From the NCBI RefSeq assembly GCF_001625305.1, contig NW_017803898.1, forward strand, positions 388,829 to 452,828: a DNA stretch of 64,000 nucleotides, written 5' to 3'. Position 1 is the first letter of the stretch, and each line of letters begins with the position of its first letter. Of the stretch, positions 32,801 to 42,700 are shown piece after piece. Source of the DNA: Branchiostoma belcheri (Eukaryota; Chordata; Leptocardii; Amphioxiformes; Branchiostomatidae). The translations under genes were made by a program, and so were the position numbers. The notes beneath the pieces were generated by a model. The model made no database searches. It had not been told where the DNA came from and saw nothing but the letters and a program-made list of their open reading frames with translations.

Positions 32801-35800
32801 TGATCATGTACTAAACTATACTTTATAAACCCACCTGTGTAAGATCAAACAGTAGAATCTCCTTCATGTACGTCGGCAGGTCGGTGAGAAGTGTGTAGAA
32901 GCCCCAGTTGTTACTGAAGTGAGACAGAACAATCGCCCAGACTGGTGCAGAGGTCGCGAAGGTCAGCCATGGGATAGATGCATTCTGGGAAGGCATAAAA
33001 AATGGGTTAACACAACTGAAGAAGGTCAACATATTTCACTGAAAATTTTATCTCAATGTAGGTTTCAACCATGCTCACTAACGTTGTGGACACACAATTT
33101 TTTGTTGTGACAAAACTAGAAATCATTGTTAAAATTAGAGGGAGTTTAACTGTATAACGCTGAACAATGACTATTTCCTGAGAGGGGTGAAAGGGGCTAC
33201 ATGTATTTACATCAAGGCCCACCACCCTTCACTCAACCGCAATGGGGGCCAACATCGTTTACCAGATACCTTTGACCCAGTGTTGACGTCACACTTCAAA
33301 GAAGCCACGTGACAAGCTTCACTGGGTCAGTCTACTGAGGAAGACCAGAGTGACTGGTCGAAAGCTCTAGGTGAGAATTATATAAATCTTCTTTGTGTTG
33401 GATCAAAAGTTCAAACTTAACATACCTTCCCTGTAGTTGTGCCCTCCCTCCTGAGCTCCCCCTGGATGTACTCCCGCTCGATGTATGATATCCGCGGGTG
33501 TTCCTCAGGAGAGTTGTGAACCATCAACATCCAGATCACAAACCACAAACACCCCAGGGCACCTGGGAGGAGTAGGAAGTATAACCTTATACTATATGAA
33601 TAAATGAATGAACTTTATTGCTTGACGATTGTACATGGTACAATGTGTGGCAGTAAGACCAGAGTGATTGGTTGGAAGCTCTAGGTGAGAGCAATTCTTT
33701 GTCTTGGATCGAAAGTTTTAAATCTAAACAAGAACACTCACTCACTCACTCACTCACTCACTCACTCACTCACTCACTCACTCACTCACTCACTCACTCA
33801 CTCACTCACTCACTCACTCACTCGTCACTTGGTAGCCTGCCATTTGCCTCTATCCTGTGGGTTAACGTTATGTACGTTATGGTTTATATAGGTTTAGTCT
33901 TACCGAATGCGTAGAAGACAGAGGGCCAGCCAAAGTGGTCACACAGCAGACCTGAGATGGGCAGAGAGAACACTGTGCCCAGATGGGAACCTGGAACACA
34001 CACAGAACAGGTGGTGAACTTTAAATTTGCTCAGTTTCCCGGTGCAATGCAAACAGTTTATCTCTTATTTCTGTGAATAACTTGACCATTTTGGGTGACG
34101 AGGTGGTCTTGTGGGTTCTGATAGAAACTACAGTTCTGATAGAAACCACAAGACCAAAGATTTTGGGTTCGAATCCCTAACAGGAGTTGAGTGGGGAAAT
34201 AGGTCTGAACTTCCTTTTCCCAAGGGCACAACAATTGGGCCTGCCAGGCTATAGGGATTCGAACCAAGAACCTTCAGAGTCAACAACCCTCACCACAAGA
34301 CCACCTTGCCACGTCAGACAGGTAAAATGTCCAACTCACCTGAGTACGTGATAGTGATGAGTTTACTCCTCTCTATGGGTGGAGCCCAGCCCTTCCACAT
34401 GGCATGCATGGCTGGGAACGTAACACCCTGCAGCGAGAGGGGAAAGGATGAAATAATAAGTATGATATATAATTTATACATAGCCAACATTAGCCTCAAG
34501 ATCTGTCACCAGGTTTTTCTTTTCTTGGGTAGATGGCAATCAGATCAGTGTTCTAGCTGGTGTCTGTCTTTCCGTCATTTGACAGAATTTTCCTGCTCTT
34601 GACAGACAAAAATTGCTATCTGAAATTTCTGAATCCTCACTACTACAGAGAAGCCTGATTCTGCATTGTCATAGTCTACCTGAAGACATGATTCTGTAAT
34701 TCACTTTGTGTTCACGGTTGCAAAATTTCACGGTCTGATAAAAATCAAGGTGTTCACAGAACTATATGTCCACGGTGGCAACAGGTGCAGGAAAAAGAAA
34801 GTCAGCGACTGATATGTTAGCGGTCATGATAAGTTTGCAGTACAGAAGTGACTGTGAAAACCGTCAACATAAATGTACAGTGAATAAATCAGTAATTACA
34901 GTAATCTTAAAATTAAGAAGACCACCAACCTCTCCGAGTCCCTGAATGACTCTAACGGCGATGAAGAGGTACTTGTCGGCCCTGGCAGCGACTGGTGTGA
35001 CCAGCGTGAACAGAGCCGTACACAGGATCCCCAGCCCAAACACTGACTTTCCACCATATCTACCTGTGGAACAGGTTATGTGAATTAGCTTACTGTGATT
35101 GTGAAACTGTGCCACTGTGAAACTTACTAGCAAACCATGAGCTATACAAGAATATAGTCAATAACAATACGGCAAAGGAGTTGGATTTTGCAAAGGCACA
35201 GTATGTTCTACTGACATGCTCCTACATGTATGAACTACTTGCCAGCCTTTCGTAGTACACCATGTACCAGCAGTCAGAATATACTTGCACCTGTGCAAAA
35301 TCCAGACTTTTCAGTTTTTCTTTTGGATGTTTGCATTGGAATTTTGCCCTTTGCAACCGATGATATATTTTCCGACATATTACATTTGAAAACTTATAGG
35401 AGGGATGTCATCCCTAACTATGCAAATACAATAGCTGTAATGCTAAAGTGCTATGCACAAAAAATTATGGGTTTTGCACCCGTACAGTTCTACTGATATG
35501 CTACGTATATATACTACACATATTTGTGTCGTCAGTGAAGGTTACGCATCCAGTAATAAAATACCCACAAAAAAAATTTGGAAATGGTCAGACATTTCAG
35601 ACAAAAGGTAGTGGATGCTACCTGAAATGTCTGACCATTTCCGAAATCATGTCCAGTTGCTTGAACAACTGTTTTTTTGGTGTGTGTACTATTTCTGCCC
35701 TTTGACTTACCTGCGAGCCAGCCTCCAGGTATCTGTGTGAAGATGTAGCCGTAGAAAAATGCCCCCAGGATGATGCTCTGTTCACCTGGACTCCAGGGAA

Positions 35801-37332
35801 ACTCTCCAGGCTGGGGGAGGGGTGGAACACAAAGACAAGTTTATCAGTCTTACCCATTATAAACAGCCATACTGCTCTGCCTAACACTTTGGTCACCAAG
35901 TGGTCAGGCTACACCATGCAGTTTAAACTAGAAAGGTAACATTTGCAAAGCAAATGCATAATGTTACCTTCGCATATGGTTTGCTCTGTTAATTCTTACT
36001 CAAACAAATATATGGTCAAACAGGAGTCTAAATCCCTCCTGTCATAAAATTGCAACATGATGTAACCCAACACCAGTTACCATGGTGACAGATGTCTGGT
36101 TCAGGTCATTGACCTTACTTGTTTGGAACCAAAGATTAGAAGAAGAAGAAGAATTTCAAAGAAGAAGAGGAAGAAACTGAGCAAAAACAATATAAATAAT
36201 GTTCTTCTTCCGTAAACATACATTTTTAAATATGTACCTTATCTTGTCCGGTGGTGTTGGTATTCGGCACGCAGTCCTCGGAGCCGTTCAGCGCGGCCTT
36301 CTGGGTGTGGTTCACCATGGCAACCATCGCCACGCTCAGATTGACCCTCATCCCGTACGCCGTGAAGAACCCAAACGAGCCAAGGACTGCCAGGAGGTAA
36401 CGGGCGGAGGTCCATACTGGTACTAGGTCAGGAGAATGTACGAAACTGTGTTATTTTATTACTGTAAGACAAGAGATAGGAGTAACTCGAAGGTTGACCC
36501 TCATCCCGTACGCCGTTAAGAACCCGAACGAACCGAGGACGACCAGGAGGTAACGGGCGGAGGTCCATACTGGGACTAGGTCAGAAAAAAAGTATCAAAA
36601 TGTCAAGGTTTTTTGTCGATTACCGTTGTAACACAAGAGATAGGAGTAACTCAAAGGTTCACCCTCATCCCGTACGCCGTGAAGAACCCGAACGAACCGA
36701 GGACGGCCAGGAAGTAACGGGTGGGCGTCCATACCGGCACTAGGTCAGGAATACAATATTTTACTGACTATTGAGAGAGCCAGGGTAAAAAGTTGGTTTC
36801 CAATTCAAGTCATAATTATTTCCTCCCTGCTGCCTAACACATAACCAATGCGAATTTGGTGCCAAACTGCTAACTTGGCAGGCTGTTTGTTGACACTACC
36901 TTCGTCGTAGTTTGTTCTTCTGCATATATTTGTGTTAAAGTTGTTATATCTTACATAATTATTGTTTATATAACGTTAGAATAACGTTACATCTCAACTC
37001 AAATCATATAGGAAAGCACCTCTGTGTCAAGGTTTCAACATCATACGTTTGAGTTACATATAATTACTTCTCTCATGTTTTTCAAACTTTCTGACTCATA
37101 TAAGTCTGTTGGACACTGTCCAAATTATTTCCTCGCTTAGCGCCCCCCTCCCCACTTCACTTCCGGGATCCGTCGTCTGCTCCAGAAATAACACTCGCAA
37201 CGCGCCAAGTTTATAAATTTGGCAACCGACGCTTCCTGCAACTTCAACTCTTATCCCGGCCCGGAGAGGATGCTTCTCACCTTTCTCTTCAAACTTTTTT
37301 GACCGGTGACCTGGCGAGCTTGCGTCGTCCAT
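29817..37332 (-). CDS. SLC17A5: Sialin-like SLC17 anion transporter
   Basis: MFS transporter of the SLC17 family; sialin exports sialic acid from lysosomes with protons. Exons: 37281-37332, 36238-36422, 35711-35810, 34930-35063, 34340-34427, 33904-33990, 33426-33562, 32835-32984, 32035-32167, 31514-31664, 30601-30694, 29817-30062; phases close to 518 aa (human sialin 495). Landmarks: [20 protein letters not shown] and NGS glycosylation sites in the first loop, [89 protein letters not shown]. The N-terminus lacks the DRTPLLP-type dileucine signal I expect in vertebrate sialin; the longer tail ends [11 protein letters not shown]. The start at 37332 is the Met just before the splice; an upstream in-frame Met (37416) is possible. 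Sialin versus another SLC17 subgroup is judged by eye. Confidence 0.9.
30125..30226. repeat. (CATC)n microsatellite, about 25 units (SLC17A5-like intron 11)
   Basis: Uninterrupted CCATCCATCCATC run of about 100 bp, roughly 65 bp into the intron from the last exon's acceptor. An (AAAC)n run follows at about 30328-30350. Confidence 0.95.
31141..31258 (-). pseudogene. Partial copy of SLC17A5-like exon 10 (3' end plus donor)
   Basis: About 100 bp matches the 3' half of exon 10 (31514-31664), including the donor CCAAGGTA and codons for VNHLDIAP, but with an 8-bp insertion after the HLD-coding part that breaks the frame. It is inside a larger tandem duplication: 30912-31258 and 31292-31664 share GGGCCTGA...GGGCTACT and ACCAATTGCA blocks. 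Confidence 0.8.
31690..31915 (+). mobile_element. MITE family 1, copy 11 (SLC17A5-like intron 9)
   Basis: Perfect IR-1 AGGTCAATGACCT at 31776-31788 and X-box variant GTCACCATGGTAAC at 31802-31815. It fuses at its right end with a family 2 fragment (31915-32015). Confidence 0.75.
32240..32420 (+). mobile_element. tRNA-like SINE fragment (SLC17A5-like intron 8)
   Basis: B box GGTTCGAATCC at about 32307-32317, preceded by CCTTTTAGCCTCGCGATTAG. A second, inverted B-box-like GGGAATCAAACCCAGG follows at about 32378, so two tRNA-like heads may face each other. Confidence 0.45.
32720..32795 (-). pseudogene. Partial copy of SLC17A5-like exon 8 (3' end plus donor)
   Basis: 32703-32790 repeats 32817-32895: same intron flank (CTTTATAAACCCACCTGTGT), donor and codons for [14 protein letters not shown], with a TACATG insertion. 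It lies downstream of the true exon in transcription order. Confidence 0.8.
33249..33425 (-). mobile_element. Family 2 repeat (SLC17A5-like intron 7)
   Basis: Contains TTGACGTCA (CRE) near 33282, CACGTG E-box near 33307, and GGTCGAAAGCTCTAGGTGAG. Mirror copies at 42600-42780 and 54100-54400. It ends against the exon 7 donor. Confidence 0.6.
33738..33824. repeat. (ACTC)n microsatellite, about 21 units (SLC17A5-like intron 6)
   Basis: Uninterrupted CACTCACTCACTC run of about 85 bp, about 80 bp from the exon 6 donor. Confidence 0.95.
34085..34312. mobile_element. Foldback dimer with two facing tRNA-like heads (SLC17A5-like intron 5)
   Basis: GACGAGGTGGTCTTGTGG at the left and CCACAAGACCACCTTG at the right are inverted. 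Each half has a B-box-like motif: GGGTTCGAATCCC (about 34165-34177) and, inverted, GGATTCGAACC (about 34256-34266). Confidence 0.6.
35520..35665. mobile_element. Family 3 foldback repeat (SLC17A5-like intron 3)
   Basis: AAATGGTCAGACATTTCAG and CTGAAATGTCTGACCATTT form perfect arms around GTAGTGGATGCTACC. Relatives at 38460-38730, 39838-39965, 44950-45060, 47310-47420, 49770-49870, 58650-58760 and 60345-60440. Confidence 0.65.
35930..36225 (-). mobile_element. MITE family 1, copy 12 (SLC17A5-like intron 2)
   Basis: X-box-like GTTACCATGGTGAC at 36076-36089 and perfect IR-1 AGGTCATTGACCT at 36103-36115. It ends a dozen bases from the exon 2 donor. Confidence 0.75.
36474..36590 (-). pseudogene. 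Partial copy 1 of SLC17A5-like exon 2 (acceptor plus 5' end)
   Basis: Codes for [16 protein letters not shown] then [13 protein letters not shown] after a CTAG acceptor, then runs into CGAGTTACTCC instead of the rest of the exon. It has no donor at the break. Confidence 0.85.
36641..36755 (-). pseudogene. Partial copy 2 of SLC17A5-like exon 2 (acceptor plus 5' end)
   Basis: Same breakpoint sequence as copy 1 (AGAGATAGGAGTAACTC), offset by about 167 bp, so copies 1 and 2 arose by tandem duplication of one unit. Codes for [16 protein letters not shown] and onward in frame. Confidence 0.85.
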
Positions 37333-37420
37333 CTGTCTTTTCTCATGTGACGTCCCGGGTCTTGTGACCGCTGAAATGGCGACTGCAGTTCTCAACAAAG
37401 TCGGCAGGTAGCGCATCTGA
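37333..37420 (-). promoter_or_regulatory. 5' UTR / promoter region of the SLC17A5-like gene
   Basis: GC-richer segment with a CRE-like TGACGTC (37348-37354) and a YY1-like AAATGGCGAC (37374-37383). The frame stays open upstream of the chosen Met to another ATG at 37416. Confidence 0.4.
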
Positions 37421-38460
37421 CTGGGGCGTCAAACGGGTAGCCTCCGTTTATCTCCAAGCAGATCCTAGGGTGGCAAAAGACAGTATCAAATTGTTCAGGC
37501 AGTATCCAGTCGCCAGAGAGGGCCAATACGCCACCCAAATGTAAGAATCACCTAAGTAACAATTACGATACTGTGAATCTAGGAATGCGAGTTCAGTTAC
37601 GAAAAGAGTGTCTACTATATACCTCCATGACTATACTAGTATTATGTAACAATTTATATTCTTGGAATTATTGAAAAAGTGTCCTAAGTAGTTACTAGGC
37701 AGATATGGTAAGGCACAGGCAAGTCACCATGGCATGAAATTTATTAGTACATCTTCGTGGCATGCGGGAATTGGTCTATAAGATTAAGTAATTGATGACT
37801 GATAGCGTTATGAGGCATTGACAAGACTTTGATGGTTTTACCGTTGAGAACCGAGCATATGTTACCAAGGACGCCGAACTCCGGTAGTCAAGTGGGCAAC
37901 AACCGCCTTAAGTCGAGTAAAACTTCAAATATAAGTGCTCTTGAAATATAAGTGGTGTTATTTCCTCACGAAATGTATTGACCTTTATAATTAATGGTGG
38001 CCCGGGTTATATACTAGTACTTCAGATTACTAGTATTATATTCTTAAGGAAGTTTATTATACTATAATGATGCAAATATGTAGTTGATAAGCTAAGTGTT
38101 TATTTAGTTGATAAGCTAAGTGTTTACCTATCGTCCATTGTATCAAAGCATAAGATGGATTTGCTCCGATCAAACTACCGTCATAAAGTCAGGGACCGGC
38201 TGGTACAGTATCCTAGAGTGCAAAGATTTAGATGGTAGATAAAAGCGTTGAAGACATCGAATGCAATTTCAGGGCGGTAAAGCTGAAACTATTCTTTAAG
38301 AGGACTTTGTTCTTGATACAAAATGTACATTTTCATCATCATTTCATACTTGAGGCTTATCGCTTGTTTAGAGGCTATTTCATTCTACGTTTGAAATACT
38401 AAGTAGCCCCCAAACAAGCTATGTGATTCTATATTGCAACGTTAACCGAAGATTGATTTG
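37421..38460. other. Intergenic region, repeats at the left edge only
   Basis: 37449-37540 is a partial TCTCCAAGCAGA-family element. TTAGTTGATAAGCTAAGTGT is tandemly repeated at about 38080-38125. No gene recognised. Confidence 0.45.
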
Positions 38461-38961
38461 CGTGACCTAAACACTCCATAAAACAGTTACCCAAGCAACT
38501 GGATATGATTTTGGAAACGGTCAGACGTTTCAGCTAGGTAGCATCCACTACCATTCGTCAGTGACACTAAAGAACTTGTGCAGACAGGAGGCAGGTTTGT
38601 ATTCATGAACTATAGTGTCACTGACGAAAGTAGTGGATACTACCTGAAACATCTGACCGTTTCCAAAATCATATCCAGTTGCTTCAGTAATTGTTTTTGG
38701 CGCATCTTATCACCTGGATGTCTAACCTTCACCGACGTAAACACCCATTGCATAACTGTAATCACCCAATTATAAAACAATCAACCTCTCATCCAGATAT
38801 AGAACACCCCTGATCCTTAAAGTGCCATAAAGTCAGAAGTGTTCAGGTCCTCAGACCGCTCGCTGCCGGTACAGGAGTACTCACATCTGCTCCTGTTCTC
38901 AGGCAAGTCCTAAAACATCGGGAGAGAGTTTTTATAATGCGAAGGTCACAGCCTAACAGTT

Positions 38962-39361
38962 TATCTCCAAGCAGATGTTACGATACAATGTCCAGGCTGT
39001 GCATGATGTACAAATGACTAATACTAGTAAACTGGTGGACGTACCAGCCACTAAGTATCTGATACCAGCCCAGAAAAGAACAAGAAACAGTCATGCCTTC
39101 AAATATCAGAGTTATCGACCAAGAATTGAGGTATTCAAAAACTCGTATTTCCCAAGAACTATCGTAGACTGGAACTCGTTTGGTCAAGCACAGTTGGGGC
39201 ATCGTCACTAGAAAGCTTTAAACAACTCCTGCAATTAAATCTGCAAAGATTGAGTGTAACAAGTCGTTCGGTGTGATATAGATAGCTGCCGCCGCGCCGC
39301 GTGCCTGCGAAGCTGGTGTGTTACGCCGAATAGCGTTTATTCCGGTTATACAGATACAGAT
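38962..39361 (+). mobile_element. Non-LTR retrotransposon 3' end with RT C-terminus
   Basis: Codes for RTRNSHAFKYQSYRPRIEVF and KNSYFPRTIVDWNSF, the conserved C-terminal block of CR1/L2/jockey-type ORF2 proteins, then a 3' UTR ending in CTATACAGATACAGAT. It is 5'-truncated. Just upstream (38945-38970) is a TCTCCAAGCAGA tip. Confidence 0.75.
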
Positions 39362-39642
39362 TGTAATGCTTTCTGGCTGTCTTGTCTCTTTGATGTCGCT
39401 GACGGAAAAAGTTGTTTGTAAACACTGCACCACACACGTCACGGGACCGACCCTCAAGATTATCTCAATCAAACATCATCATAATTACCGCCTTACAACT
39501 CAAGTGTCCAGTTCCTTTTCAAGTCTCCTTGAAAAACATCTTGAAACAGGATGTCATAAAAATCTTCAAAATTATCAGTAATTATAAGTAATTCATCAAA
39601 ATTTCTTAACGGGGATATTATGTAAGGATTGCCCCCAAACCC

Positions 39643-39649
39643 TATATAA
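39643..39649 (+). promoter_or_regulatory. TATA box of serine protease gene 1
   Basis: TATATAA, 74 bp before the start codon, in a GC-rich context (CGCGCCC follows). It implies transcription start near 39675. Confidence 0.75.
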
Positions 39650-39722
39650 GCGCGCCCTGGTCCAGCTTACGGTACTTTCTGCCATCGAGTGTTGTACACG
39701 ACTTTGGAAAGCGACAGGCATC

Positions 39723-42700
39723 ATGCAGGTTTTCGTGGCTCTTGCGGCATTGCTGGCTGTGGCCAATGGTGAGTAACACAAACCTTATATTACTAGTTAG
39801 TGCTTATAAACCTGCATTTCCCCTGCAGTCTCTTAGGTGACACTGACGAAAGGTAGTGGATGCTACCTGAATCGTCTGACCCTTTCCAAAATCATGTCCA
39901 GTTGCTCGAGTAACTGTTTATTTTGGCGTATCTTATTACCTGGATGTCTTACCTTTACCGACGTTATATTACTAGTTATTGTAAAACGTGTTAAAGCGAG
40001 TAAATGTGTTTGCGTGCTTGGAAACCCGATTTTCCGAAGCAAATACTCAAGTCATTTATCTACATAGTGAGTTGAAACTACACTGTCCAAGTGTAAATTG
40101 ACCATTATGGAGCAAAAATTCCCAAAATTCTGACAGACAGAGAAAACCTCCATTTTTCATGGAGGTAGCAACGCTAACGATAACCTGAAACTCAGCGTAT
40201 CCTGCCCACTTTTGTCGCTGCAGGATGCGGCCAGCAGGCCATCCAGCCCCGCACCATGGGGATGACTCGGGTGGTGAACGGGGAGGACGCAGCGGCTCAC
40301 AGCTGGCCGTGGCAGGTAAGGGCCCTTCCCTAATCTCCAACCAGATCCTAGGGTCTCAAAAATAGAGAGAGTATCAAATTGGCCAGGCAGTATCCAATTG
40401 GCCAGAGAGGGACCATGAGCGACAAAAAACTGGCCATATGTAAAAACCTAACTATCATTCCCCCACAACCTCTGCTTGGAGAGTACTCTTCCCGTCCTCC
40501 ACTCAATGATTGTGAGTAAGTCGTGCCCTTCCCGTCCTCCAGGCCTTTGTCGGCGGAGGACCTTGTCGTAAACAAGGTCCTCCGAGGTCGGGAGTTGGTC
40601 GGCGAGTTGTCTGCTAGTCGCTAGTCGACAAAACGTTTTGTAAAATTAGCCTGGAGTCTAGAAATCCAACAAGTGGTTGCGAATAAAAGACAATTTACTC
40701 TTCAATCATTGACAAACCAGGTAAAAACATTTACGGGACTAAGGCCCTTTTCACACCAGGATAAAATTGTTCAGATCGCGCAAGCCGAATCGATCCACTT
40801 TAATCCGGATTCAATCGGGTTTGAAACTGGATCAAAGCGAATCTATTTGGCTTCTATTGGCCTGCCTCTGATGTTATTCATATAATCTGTGCTTTTGTTT
40901 CAGGCTTCGCTTCAAACCTCCTCCAGCTTCCACTACTGTGGCGGCGTTCTCATCAGCGACCAATGGGTTCTATCTGCCGCTCATTGCTACCAGTCCGAGT
41001 AAGTTTCATTTTATCTATCTGGTTGTGTACAAGAAAACTCCTGTATCCTATACTTAATCAGCCTGATGAAACTATTTTCGGATGCAGCTAGCAGTGTTAT
41101 GCAGTCAGGCTAGATGGTAACGATGATTGTCGATGAGTTAAGAGTCTCTTTTTACACAACCAAGTCTTTTATTCAGCCGACGTTTCGGTGACCGTCTGTC
41201 ACCTTCCTCAGGGCAATTCTGACTAGTTCACATTGCACTACAGCACAGGTGTCGCTGCTATAGATGCATTCCCAAACGTACAATACATGTATTTACATAT
41301 CTACACAAATGCGTGCGTGGTTGCAGGGAACTGCATTTACAATGCGGTCCCAAACGTACAGGAGTTGGATATATATACACAAACGACGGCTGAATAAAAG
41401 ACTTGGTTGTGTAAAAAGAGTCTCTTTACTAGTCAGTGTCTTACCAACCTGATGAAACTATTCACGGATGATTGCTGATATCTCCTGTACTTTGAACCGG
41501 CAGCTACTCGACCCACAGCGTGATTCTGGGTGAGCACGACCGCAGCCGCGGCACTGAGGACATTCAGGTCATCCCCATCGAGCAGGAGATCGTGCACGAG
41601 CGCTACAGCTCCAGGGTAAGTTCATTCCTTCTGTGCTTTGTTCTGTTTTGTTTGTTTGTTTGATTGTTTGTTTGTTACCCTCCATGAAAATGGTGGAAAC
41701 TGTATTCAGTCTGGATTTTTTGTGTATATCTCAAGATCCGTCAGGTAGAATGGGATGATATTTGGCCGGTGGGTAGTGGATTGTGTAGGTCGACTTTGGG
41801 CCCCTGGCGATTGACCTTGGTATTGCAGTAGGCATATTTAAAGATATCTTTGGCGCTGGACGGTCTGTGGACATGAAGTGGCATATAGTTGTAGAGATAA
41901 GGGTTTAATGGTATAAAGTTGGACCTCCTAGCTGTTCGTTGTGGACCTGCAGGCTTGTTCAATTTCAAGTGGCTATCTGGCTAACGATCTCAATAACCGC
42001 TGGATGCATTATGATTATCTTTCTAGTTCTTATCCTCCAATTTTTTGTGTTTTGACTATGGAACGGCTAGGCCTTTGTTTCGACGCATTGGACTCTTATG
42101 ATGTTATGTTTACTGTATGTTGTCCTCCTGTTTTACTATATGTAACAATGTCTTGTCCTGTAACATGCTGGGCACCTTCCACAAAAAGCTATTGCAGGGC
42201 CACCCAGCCGTCCTGAGATGAAACAGACAAATAAATAAATCCTAATTTTTATTCCACCAGACCATCGAGAATGACATAATGGCAAATGTTACTTTTCTAG
42301 TTCTTATTCTAATTGCTATTCTCCAAAATTTCCAAAAACATTTGCCTTCGAGAATGAAATCATGGCAAATGTTACCTTTCTGGTTCTTATATCCTCATTC
42401 TAATACGTTATTTTCCAAAATTTCCAAAAACAGACCATCGAGAATGACATCATGTTGGTGAAGCTGTCCCGCCCCGCGAGTCTGGGTGATCACGTGAGCG
42501 TGGCGTGCCTGCCTGACCAGGGCGAGACGCACCATGAAGTGGCCGAGACCTGCTGGATCACCGGCTGGGGCCGTCTCAGCGGAAACGGTAAGTACTTTAC
42601 TTTTCTATCATGAAAGTTCATCTGTGTTGGTAGTTACAGGTCTAAAGTTAAACCTTTTGGTCCAACACAAAAAAATTCTCTCACCTAGAGCTTTCGACCA

